Below are positions 1 through 7,487 of a DNA stretch of 64,000 nucleotides, one piece after another. The first letter of the stretch is position 1, and each line of letters opens with the position of its first letter. The position numbers were made by a program, and so were the translations under genes. The DNA lies in the NCBI GenBank assembly GCA_003246265.1, contig QKAU01000007.1, positions 1-64,000 of the forward strand, written 5' to 3'. The notes beneath the pieces were generated by a model that did not search any database, was not told the DNA's origin, and saw nothing but the letters and a program-made list of their open reading frames with translations. The DNA comes from Kiritimatiellales bacterium (GTDB taxonomy: Bacteria; Verrucomicrobiota; Kiritimatiellia; Kiritimatiellales; Pontiellaceae).

Positions 1-449
1 TGAAATTCTACTATTTGTTAACTATCATTTTTTTCATCACAGCATTAGTCCTAGGACTGAAAAAAGGAAAGAAAACTGGTTACACCACACTTGCTTTCCT
101 TGGCCTTGTACTAGCTCTGTTTACATTCAATATTTTTGGAGATTTATCCCACACATTAACGAATAAAGGAATGGGTGCTCCCGAAGTATTGGGGAATGGA
201 TTGGGTTCATTATTAGCAATGGCAATATCCACATCCATTGCACTCGGAATTTATTCCACCCTGTTCATGATCATCAAATTCAATAAAAAAGATATAGTTG
301 CTGAGGTATGCTGTATTGTTATCACATCAGTTATCACGCTTAGTTCACTTCAACTGGTGGGATCTCTATCCAGCTCAGCAAAAGAATATGACACAGTTGG
401 TGTTTCACCCGGATACACAAAGGCAGCTGTTACACTTAAATTAGACTAA
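1..449 (+). CDS. Hypothetical multi-pass membrane protein of partial cassette 0 (probable ATG start straddles the window edge: (a)tg aaa ttc tac tat...)
   Basis: Frame is open to base 1; window starts 'tgaaattctac', consistent with ATG starting one base upstream. Several hydrophobic segments; attC follows the stop. Confidence 0.6.
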   Translation, partial: KFYYLLTIIFFITALVLGLKKGKKTGYTTLAFLGLVLALFTFNIFGDLSHTLTNKGMGAPEVLGNGLGSLLAMAISTSIALGIYSTLFMIIKFNKKDIVAEVCCIVITSVITLSSLQLVGSLSSSAKEYDTVGVSPGYTKAAVTLKLD

Positions 450-451
450 AT

Positions 452-539
452 TCCCAACCAGAAATTGGAGCCTACTTGGACAACGCCCGGTGATTAGGTC
501 AAGGTTGGTTTCCCAAGCGGCTCACTTTTAACGTTCGGT
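452..539 (+). repeat. attC-like recombination site 1
   Basis: TCCCAAC ... AAC|GTTCGGT; inner arms GAGCCTACTTGG / CCAAGCGGCTC form an imperfect palindrome. Confidence 0.75.
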
Positions 540-549
540 GTAAAAAATA

Positions 550-888
550 ATGAAATGTCCACATTGCAAATCTAAGTGCCATATACCACGAGTCCTGAAG
601 ACTACACGCTGGAGACCTTATGAGTGTCCAAGCTGTGGTCAACTATCAAAATTTCGGACATTTGATAATATCGTATCAGGCGGAATTGGAGGGGTAGTAG
701 GAGTACTGTGCATTCATGGACTTAAATATATGTCGTACAGAGGCATTCCCTGGATCTATTCAATTCCTATTATACTCATAATATTGACCGTTATGGTTCT
801 TGCCAGTCTGTTTCTAATGAGGCTTCAACCAATAAATTCACCGAACCAGCGCGTGGACCCTACGCCTGCCGGCGCGGGTCACACGTAA
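550..888 (+). CDS. Cassette 1: zinc-ribbon (CPHC...CPSC) protein with predicted TM helices, C-terminal tail encoded by attC
   Basis: MKCPHCKSKC...YECPSCGQ followed by two hydrophobic segments; last residues NQRVDPTPAGAGHT lie in attC2. Confidence 0.65.
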   Translation: MKCPHCKSKCHIPRVLKTTRWRPYECPSCGQLSKFRTFDNIVSGGIGGVVGVLCIHGLKYMSYRGIPWIYSIPIILIILTVMVLASLFLMRLQPINSPNQRVDPTPAGAGHT

Positions 889-896
889 CGTTCGAT
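840..896 (+). repeat. attC-like recombination site 2
   Basis: ACCGAAC ... AACGTTCGAT; inner arms GTGGACCC / GGGTCACAC pair with one unpaired base. Confidence 0.8.
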
Positions 897-904
897 TAAG
901 AATT

Positions 905-1594
905 ATGATCATGAAATTGTTGATTTTATGCCTAACTATAATGCTGTGTGTTTCCTGTAGCACACCAGATAAACGAAGTTCCTTGCCAGAGTTTATTTCG
1001 CAACATGTACCAAAGAATGATGGTATGTACATGATTGATGGAAGAGGAGTTGGTGCCGGTGGTAGCTTTGGAAAGTTTTTTGCAATTTCCGAAATGATTG
1101 CATCATCCAGCATGAAGGAATTTAATCTAAGAGAGTTGCTTGTCGATCCCGACCCGTGTGTCAGGACAATGGGATTAGTCTGTCTCGCAAAAAGAGGATG
1201 TAAGATCGATGTCATGGATGGAGACGAGACGTTGATCTATGCTCGCCCTAACGGCTGCATCCCTGATTCCATGACAGTTGAAGATTTCTCCAAGATGATT
1301 AATACGAATACTGATTTCCGGATTGATTACGAGATAGAAAGAATTGATGTAGACCTACTGCAACAGGCCTTTGATATGGCGTTTGAGAAAGTTGATGACC
1401 AAGGTTGGAGTGATGATTTGGATACTGACAAAACTTTCTCACATGTTGAGAGCAATTATGTCGATGTATACACCGTCAGACGCTTAGAAGATGGAAGCAC
1501 TACAAATGTCGTTATTCGAGTTAACAAAACATGTGTTACACCATGGACTCCAGGGAAATATGACTGGGCTCCAGCACAGAAAGTAAAACAATAA
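905..1594 (+). CDS. Cassette 2: hypothetical lipoprotein
   Basis: 229 aa, MIMKLLILCLTIMLCVSCSTPDKR: signal sequence with lipobox-like CVSC; starts about 15 nt after the cassette boundary. Confidence 0.65.
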   Translation: MIMKLLILCLTIMLCVSCSTPDKRSSLPEFISQHVPKNDGMYMIDGRGVGAGGSFGKFFAISEMIASSSMKEFNLRELLVDPDPCVRTMGLVCLAKRGCKIDVMDGDETLIYARPNGCIPDSMTVEDFSKMINTNTDFRIDYEIERIDVDLLQQAFDMAFEKVDDQGWSDDLDTDKTFSHVESNYVDVYTVRRLEDGSTTNVVIRVNKTCVTPWTPGKYDWAPAQKVKQ

Positions 1595-1683
1595 TCGAAC
1601 CAGGGCATGGACCTTACGCGGTAAAACGCACTTTCTATCGTGCCAATGTCTATGTCCCGCGCAGGTCACACCAAACGTTGGCC
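1594..1683 (+). repeat. attC-like recombination site 3
   Basis: ATCGAAC ... AAACGTTGGCC; arms TGGACCTTACGCGG / CCGCGCAGGTCACA. Confidence 0.8.
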
Positions 1684-1690
1684 AAAATAA

Positions 1691-1954
1691 ATGACACCAT
1701 TCATCATAGTCAATTTACTGAGCATCTGTCTGTTTGCGGGATCAATAGTTGATTACTTCAAACTGAAGAAACTTCTCCCCGAAGGAACTAAACGAGACAA
1801 AACTTCAATTCCATTTGTGGACGTGTTGTTCAATCCGTCACTGCAAGACCAACCACAAGCAAGAAGAATTCAGAAAAGAGCAATATGGCTATTCTGTGCG
1901 GCGATATTAATGTTGCTACTCTCAAGACAAATACATGGACAACTAATGAAATAA
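1691..1954 (+). CDS. Cassette 3: hypothetical small membrane protein
   Basis: 87 aa with two hydrophobic segments; starts about 14 nt after the cassette boundary and ends just before attC4. Confidence 0.6.
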   Translation: MTPFIIVNLLSICLFAGSIVDYFKLKKLLPEGTKRDKTSIPFVDVLFNPSLQDQPQARRIQKRAIWLFCAAILMLLLSRQIHGQLMK

Positions 1955-1956
1955 CT

Positions 1957-2046
1957 GGCCAACCAGGGCATGGACCTTACGGTGAAAACGCACAATCTAC
2001 CGTGCCTAACGATTGATTCCCGCTCGGGTCACACCAAACGTTCTCT
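1957..2046 (+). repeat. attC-like recombination site 4 (last of array)
   Basis: GGCCAAC ... AAACGTTCTCT; strong similarity to attC3 (CCAGGGCATGGACCTTACG ... GGTCACACCAAACGTT). Confidence 0.8.
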
Positions 2047-2288
2047 TCTAAATCCTGAAGCGGGAGTGTTTGCCCAACGGCTGCCGGATCAATCGCCCGG
2101 CAGCGTCCCGGAAGATACTGCGGTCAACCCTGATGCCACCATCCAGCGAGCAATTGCCAGAACCTATCCCAAAACCTGCACATCGCCCGGTCAGGGGACC
2201 GGGCCTACATCAAATTCCTTAGGAATGCCAACCTTGCAGGCCGCGTCCCCTCACGCGGCGGAGGTTCCGGGATAGATTCTAGAAAAAA

Positions 2289-2365
2289 TGGCGCACCCGG
2301 CAGGATTCGAACCTGCAACCAACTGGTTCGAAGCCAGTTGCGCTGTCCAATTGCGCCACGGGTGC
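2289..2365 (-). tRNA. tRNA-Arg (anticodon TCG), CCA encoded
   Basis: Minus strand GCACCCG...ACTGG CTTCGAA CCAGT...GGTTCGAATCC...CGGGTGCGCCA: acceptor, anticodon and T arms all pair. Confidence 0.93.
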
Positions 2366-2523
2366 GGCAGGGAATGCGCCATGGAATAGCGGCTTCCTGC
2401 CGCCAGGTAAAGCCTGCAGGCGCACTTTCCGGCCGGGGGAACTTTTTTCCAATCCGGGGTTGGACGCTCCGGGGGCATCCTCTATATTCCGACGTTTCCC
2501 AACCCAACAAAGGAAAAGGCTTT

Positions 2524-3396
2524 ATGAACAAACTGGTGATTGGACTGCCCAAGGGAAGCCTGCAGGAGTCTACGTTCGCCCTCTTCAAGAAGGCGGGCTT
2601 CACGATCTCCGGCGGCTCGCGCTCCTATTTCCCGTCGATCGACGATCCCGAAATCGAGATCCGCATCCTGCGGGCGCAGGAGATGAGCCGCTATGTCGAA
2701 CACGGCATGCTCGACGCCGGCATCGCGGGCCTCGACTGGATCGAGGCCAACGGTTCGGACGTGGTGGACCTCTGCAGCCTGGTCTACTCCAAGCAGAGCA
2801 AGCGCCCGGTCCGCTGGGTGCTGGCCGTCCCGAACAATTCCGATATCCAGTCGGTCAAGGATCTCGAAGGCAAGCGGATCGCCACCGAGGGCGTCGGCAT
2901 CGTGGAGCGCTGGCTTGCGCGCAACGGCGTCAAGGCGGAAGTCGAGTTCTCCTGGGGCGCCACGGAGGTCAAGGTGCCCGACTTCGTCGACGCCATCGTC
3001 GACATCACCGAAACCGGCAGCTCGCTGCGGGCCAACAATCTGCGCATCGTCGAAACGCTGATGGAGTCCTACACCAAGTTCTTCTGCTCCAAGGATGCCT
3101 GGGCGGACGCCTGGAAGAAGGCCAAGCTGGAGAAGATCGCCCTGCTGCTCAAGGCCGCCCTCGACGCCGAGGGCAAGGTGCTGCTGAAGCTCAACGTCGG
3201 CGCGGAGAACCTGGAGAAGGTGAAGACCCTCCTGCCAGCGCTCCACGCCCCGACCGTAAACTCCCTGACCGACGAGGGCTGGTACGCCATCGAAACGGTG
3301 GTCGACGAGTCGGTCGTGCGCGAGATCATTCCCGACCTGAAGGCCAGTGGCGCGGAAGGAATTATCGAATTAAGCTTGAACAAGGTCGTGGCGTAA
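2524..3396 (+). CDS. hisG: ATP phosphoribosyltransferase (long form, ~290 aa)
   Basis: MNKLVIGLPKGSLQESTFALFKKAGF..., AGIAGLDWI, DAIVDITETGSSLRANNLRI; preceded by an AGGAAAAGG-like RBS. Confidence 0.93.
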   Translation: MNKLVIGLPKGSLQESTFALFKKAGFTISGGSRSYFPSIDDPEIEIRILRAQEMSRYVEHGMLDAGIAGLDWIEANGSDVVDLCSLVYSKQSKRPVRWVLAVPNNSDIQSVKDLEGKRIATEGVGIVERWLARNGVKAEVEFSWGATEVKVPDFVDAIVDITETGSSLRANNLRIVETLMESYTKFFCSKDAWADAWKKAKLEKIALLLKAALDAEGKVLLKLNVGAENLEKVKTLLPALHAPTVNSLTDEGWYAIETVVDESVVREIIPDLKASGAEGIIELSLNKVVA

Positions 3397-3436
3397 CTAT
3401 TGTAAACGCCCTTTTTGAGAGATAACCGGAGGACAC

Positions 3437-3526
3437 ATGGGTACCATCAAGAAATGGCGCAAGAAGAAGATGTCGAACCACAAGCGGCGCAAGCGCCGTC
3501 GCGCCGACCGCCACAAGAAGAAATAG
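3437..3526 (+). CDS. 29-aa basic microprotein, bS22 / mS38 (AURKAIP1/COX24-domain)-like ribosomal protein
   Basis: MGTIKKWRKKKMSNHKRRKRRRADRHKKK*, RBS GGAGGA; not in the supplied ORF track. Matches the pattern of [25 protein letters not shown]-type proteins. Confidence 0.75.
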   Translation: MGTIKKWRKKKMSNHKRRKRRRADRHKKK

Positions 3527-3547
3527 GCTGATACGCCGACCCATTTA

Positions 3548-3578
3548 GGGGCGGGCCCCTTGCGCCCGCCCCGCTTTT
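3548..3578 (+). terminator. Hairpin terminator downstream of hisG/microprotein
   Basis: GGGGCGGG-loop-CCCGCCCC then GCTTTTAT. Confidence 0.65.
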
Positions 3579-3582
3579 ATTT

Positions 3583-3633
3583 CCAATCCTTGGAAACCCT
3601 TCGGGGATGCGGTTTCCAAGGGTTGGTTTTTTT
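3583..3633 (+). terminator. Second strong hairpin terminator
   Basis: CCAATCCTTGGAAACC-loop-GGTTTCCAAGGGTTGG (16-bp stem, one G-U) followed by TTTTTTT. Confidence 0.8.
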
Positions 3634-3663
3634 GTGCATGCCGAAGGGAACCTGTCCCCCGCG

Positions 3664-4584
3664 CTACGGGAGGGTTTCTCCCCTGGCCAGCGGACGGCCG
3701 TTCAGGAACGCCTCGGCCGGCATGCGCTTCCCCCCGGCGGGTTGGACTTCGCATAGGCGCAGCGCCCCCTGTCCCGTGGCCGCCAGCAGGCGGTCGTCAA
3801 GCAGCTCGCCGGGCATGCCCCGCCCTGCTTCCACCTCTGCGCGCCATACCTTGATCATCTCCCCATCCGGCAAGCGGCAAAAGCTGCCCGGCCAAGGGTC
3901 GAAGGCACGGATGCGGTTGCGGATCGCCTCCGCGGGCAGCGACCAGTCGATCCGGCCATCCTCCTTCGCCAGCTTCCGCACCTCCACCGCCTGCGCTTCG
4001 TCCTGGACCGTCCGCTCCACCGCGCCGCGTCGGATGTCGTCGATCGCCTCGAGCAGCAGCCGTGCGCCGACGACGGCCAGCTTGTCGTGCAGGGTGCCGG
4101 ACGTGTCGTCGCGCGAAACCGGGAACCGTTCCTGGCGGATGATGTCGCCGGCGTCCATGCGCTTCGCGAGGTAGATGATGCTGACGCCCGTCGTTTCATC
4201 GCCGTTGAGCAGGGTCCACTGGATCGGGGCGGAACCGCGGTATCGGGGCAGGAGCGAGGGATGCACGTTGATGGCCTCGTGCCTCGCCAAGCCGATCACG
4301 CGCTGCGGAATGTACTGGCCATAGGCCACCACCACAAGGAGATCGGGACGGAGGGCGGCCAGCGCCGCCACCGCCTGCGGATCGCCTATCCTTTCGGGGG
4401 TCATGACATGCAGGCCCTGCGCTGCGGCGAATGCCTTTAGCGGGCAAGGGGTGGGTTCGCGGCGCCGCCCGGCCGGGCGGTCGGGCTGGGCCACCACGCC
4501 TACGACCTCGTCGACGCCGGCCTCGAGCATGGCCCGGAGCGACGGAATGGAGAGCTCCGCCGAACCCATGAAGACGATGCGCAC
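3664..4584 (-). CDS. fmt: Methionyl-tRNA formyltransferase (GTG start)
   Basis: VRIVFMGSAELSIPSL..., NVHPSLLPRYRGSAPIQW, MDAGDI. Confidence 0.93.
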   Translation of the reverse strand: MRIVFMGSAELSIPSLRAMLEAGVDEVVGVVAQPDRPAGRRREPTPCPLKAFAAAQGLHVMTPERIGDPQAVAALAALRPDLLVVVAYGQYIPQRVIGLARHEAINVHPSLLPRYRGSAPIQWTLLNGDETTGVSIIYLAKRMDAGDIIRQERFPVSRDDTSGTLHDKLAVVGARLLLEAIDDIRRGAVERTVQDEAQAVEVRKLAKEDGRIDWSLPAEAIRNRIRAFDPWPGSFCRLPDGEMIKVWRAEVEAGRGMPGELLDDRLLAATGQGALRLCEVQPAGGKRMPAEAFLNGRPLARGETLP

Positions 4585-4595
4585 GGGAACCTCCC

Positions 4596-6359
4596 CTACT
4601 GCGGTGCGGCGGTCTGCGTCGACCAGCGGTTGCGGTCGCTGAGGAAGAGCTGGTCCTGCCGGTTGAGGGCGATCCCCTCCTTCAGCGGGAAGTCGGGCGG
4701 CAGGCGGCCGCTGACGATCGGAAGCCACGACTGTTCGGGGCCGTCGAGCAGCGACTTCACGAAGGGCTTGTTCTTGGTGATCGTGGTGAAATAGAGGCCG
4801 CTGATGTACTGCTTGTAGTCGTTGATCTCGTAGAACTGGTCGAGGTCCTTGGGCAGGAGGATCGATATGCGGTCGCCGTACCAGGCGGTCGCCCACGGCA
4901 TGTCGGTGCAGACCACTTCGCGCTCGTTGAGCATCTGGGCGACATGGGCGATGATCGGCGCATGGTAGGGCGGATAGGGCAGGTTGGCGTGGGGCGGCAT
5001 CAGCGTGAGGCCGAAGGGGATGACCGAGAGGACGACGATCAGGCACTTGAGCCCGAGGTTGTAGAGGCGCACCCCGAGGTCCAGGCGGTCGATCAGGATG
5101 TAGAAGAAGGAGAGGCCGTAGAGGATGGCGAAGGGCCAGAAGATGCCGATCATGCGGATCGAGCTGTCCGAGAAGAAGCCGGCCAGCCCGGCCGTCAGCA
5201 GGAGGGAGACCCCGATCCCCCACCGCAGGTAGTTAACCTGGGGCCGGACGAAGTGGTAGAAGAAGGTGACGATGAAGAGCGACATGAGGATGCCCCCGCC
5301 CAGGGCCGGCAAGGCGCCGGCGTGCTCGCCGGAATAGTTGAGGATCCATTTCTGCTTCAGGGCGGTGACGGCCGTGCCCATCTCGAAGTCGGGGTGGTAT
5401 TCGCGGGACAGCGCGTTGTCGGGATAGGCCGGGGAGCCGGCCACGGCCGTGTATCCCAGCATGCCGAAGGGGTTCCCGCAGGCCTGGTAGTTCCGGACAA
5501 ACCAGGGCGCGACGAACAGGGTGAAGAGGAAGAGGAAGACCACGGCGTAGCGCGTGCCGCCGCGGAACCGGCCGCCCATCAGCCAGGCGAAGAGGCAGAG
5601 GCCGGGCACGGCGGCAATGGCGATGTAGCGCGTCAGGAAGGCGATCGCCGCGAAGGCGATCGACAGGAGGTACGGCACCATCCAGCGGACCTTGGTCTCG
5701 CCGTCGCGCCTGTTGAGCATGGAAACGACCATGGCGTGGAATGCCGCCGCGACGAAGAAGCCGGCCATCGAGATGTTGAGGCCGGTGATGGCATTGCTCC
5801 AGGCCACGTCGCTCAGGTAGTAGATGGTCATGCCGAGGAAGCCGATCTCCCGGGAGAAGAGGCGCTTGCCGAGGGAGAAGACGATCCAGCCGGTGAGGAT
5901 GGTGAAGAGGTGGTTGAGCGGCAGGATGATCCACTGTTCGGCAGGCATCGCCACTCCGCGCCCCCCCTCCGGCAGGGTGAAGGGATCGACGCCGGCCCAT
6001 TCGAACAGCTTGAAGCCGGCGGCCAGCAGGGCGGGATAGGCCGGCGGATGGAACAGGTCGGGGTGGTCGCCGAGCCGCGGGTTTTCGTTGGGCGTCAGCG
6101 ACTGCATCTTCCACATCGTGAGGGGCCGGATGCACTTGGTCGCCATGCCCTGCTGCAGCGACAGGTTGCGGCCGAGCTGCGCATAGTCCATGGCCTCCTC
6201 GCTCTTGAGCCCGCGGAACTGGGTCGCCGTATAGACCATGACCACGACCAGCAGGAGAAGGATGTAGAGGGCGACCCGGATGATCTTGAGTCCCGTGCCC
6301 GTGTCGATGCTGTATACGATATCGTGTAGCGTCGATTCAAACGACCTGTTGTCCGCCAT
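4596..6359 (-). CDS. Polytopic membrane glycosyltransferase, GT-C/ArnT-like
   Basis: ~587 aa, MADNRSFESTLHD..., many TM segments, DLFHPPAYPALLAAGFKLF motif typical of GT-C loop 1. Confidence 0.65.
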   Translation of the reverse strand: MADNRSFESTLHDIVYSIDTGTGLKIIRVALYILLLLVVVMVYTATQFRGLKSEEAMDYAQLGRNLSLQQGMATKCIRPLTMWKMQSLTPNENPRLGDHPDLFHPPAYPALLAAGFKLFEWAGVDPFTLPEGGRGVAMPAEQWIILPLNHLFTILTGWIVFSLGKRLFSREIGFLGMTIYYLSDVAWSNAITGLNISMAGFFVAAAFHAMVVSMLNRRDGETKVRWMVPYLLSIAFAAIAFLTRYIAIAAVPGLCLFAWLMGGRFRGGTRYAVVFLFLFTLFVAPWFVRNYQACGNPFGMLGYTAVAGSPAYPDNALSREYHPDFEMGTAVTALKQKWILNYSGEHAGALPALGGGILMSLFIVTFFYHFVRPQVNYLRWGIGVSLLLTAGLAGFFSDSSIRMIGIFWPFAILYGLSFFYILIDRLDLGVRLYNLGLKCLIVVLSVIPFGLTLMPPHANLPYPPYHAPIIAHVAQMLNEREVVCTDMPWATAWYGDRISILLPKDLDQFYEINDYKQYISGLYFTTITKNKPFVKSLLDGPEQSWLPIVSGRLPPDFPLKEGIALNRQDQLFLSDRNRWSTQTAAPQ

Positions 6360-6469
6360 CTTGTCTCCAGGGGTTTCGGTTCGGGAATGAATGCAAGGGG
6401 CCGAGTATCCATGAAACGGCCGCAAGTTCAAGTTCCCTCCCACCGGAAAAGGCGGCGGCGGGAAGCGCT

Positions 6470-7384
6470 TCAGCCGTTGGAAAAATGTTCAAACGCCTTG
6501 GATTCCAGCCGTTCCACGGAGCCGTCGCGCCGGCACAGTTCCAGGCACCCCGGACGGTCCGTGACGCTGCCGATGCAGGCCAGCCCGCCACCGAAGCGCT
6601 CCTTCCAGCATTCCATGAGGGCCGGCCCGTGGCAGGGGGGCGCGGCGAGCAGCAGCTCGAAGTCCTCCCCGTCATGGAGCGCCTGCTCGAGGGTTCCGTT
6701 CATGGGAATGGCCTTCTCCACCAGAAGCCCCCCCACCCCGCTCCGCTGCAGGATGTGGCGCAGGTCGGTCGCCAGCCCGTCGCTGATATCCATCATGGCA
6801 TGGACCCACCCCGTCTCGCGCAGGAAGAGGCCCTCCTCCACCCGCGGCACGAAATCGAGGTGCTTCCCGCTCCGGCTGCCCCCCAGGGCGCCGGTGGTGA
6901 AGAGGTGGTCGCCCGGCCGCGCCCCGGAACGCAGCAGCGCCGTACCCGACGGCACCAGGCCGGTACCGAAGAGGTGGAGTTCAAGCACCGGACCCTGCGC
7001 CATGTCGCCGCCGATGATGGTGGCGCCGAACCGGCTGCACAGCCCTCCCAAGCCCGCATAGATCCCCTCCAGCACGGCGAAATCCATCGATCGGGGCGCC
7101 ACGACGTCAACCAGCATCCACTGGGGGTGCGCGCCCATGGCGGCGATGTCGCTGAGCACCCGGCCGGCCGCCTTGTTGCCGATCCTTCGGGGATCGTCGG
7201 TCGGAAGAAAATGCACCCCTTCGATGACGGGATCGGACGTGAAGACCTGGTCGAAGCCCGATCCGGGCAGTGCGGCCACGGCGCAGTCGTCGCCCGTTCC
7301 CAGCACCAGACCATCCGCCGACCCGAGCCGCGCCGTCAACCGCCGGATGGCTTCATGCTCACCGATATCGCCCAAGGAGCCCAT
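6470..7384 (-). CDS. thiL: Thiamine-monophosphate kinase
   Basis: GEHEAIRRL, GDDCAVA, TSDPVIEGVHF, MDISDGLATDLRHI, GEDFELLLA. Confidence 0.92.
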   Translation of the reverse strand: MGSLGDIGEHEAIRRLTARLGSADGLVLGTGDDCAVAALPGSGFDQVFTSDPVIEGVHFLPTDDPRRIGNKAAGRVLSDIAAMGAHPQWMLVDVVAPRSMDFAVLEGIYAGLGGLCSRFGATIIGGDMAQGPVLELHLFGTGLVPSGTALLRSGARPGDHLFTTGALGGSRSGKHLDFVPRVEEGLFLRETGWVHAMMDISDGLATDLRHILQRSGVGGLLVEKAIPMNGTLEQALHDGEDFELLLAAPPCHGPALMECWKERFGGGLACIGSVTDRPGCLELCRRDGSVERLESKAFEHFSNG

Positions 7385-7487
7385 GCCGCGAAGAGTAGCG
7401 CCTGCGCGGATGGAAACAACCCCTTTCGGGTACGGGCGTGCAACGGAAGGGATTGCATGCCGGGAGCCGGATGGCTATGGTGCATGC

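Larger units (their letters stand above)
1..2046 (+). mobile_element. Distal part of an integron gene-cassette array (one partial and three complete cassettes, all in the same orientation)
   Basis: Four attC-like sites, each directly after a small + strand ORF. For the three complete cassettes the first bases after the recombination G|TT are reverse-complementary to the R'' box of that cassette's own attC: GTTCGGTG/CACCGAAC, GTTCGAT/ATCGAAC, GTTGGCCA/TGGCCAAC. AT-rich against a GC-rich chromosome. Confidence 0.85.

Noticed and set aside
838-1215. Minus-strand 125-aa ORF across cassettes 1 and 2
   Set aside because: Crosses attC2 and opposes the cassette genes; its ends come from the palindromic attC sequence.
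550-1954. Toxin-antitoxin pairs, common in integron cassettes
   Set aside because: Cassette products are single zinc-ribbon/membrane/lipoprotein-type proteins; no paired small toxin/antitoxin arrangement or known TA motif was seen.
2338-2523. N-terminal extension of hisG in the ORF track (start at 2338)
   Set aside because: Extension would run through the tRNA-Arg gene; conserved HisG start MNKLVIGLPKGS with RBS is at 2524.
4944-6329. 461-aa + strand ORF antisense to the GT-C gene
   Set aside because: Low-complexity charged translation (GDDRR..., EEGDDEERHEDAPAQ) typical of the antisense frame of GC-rich coding DNA; the minus-strand gene has clear membrane-protein features.
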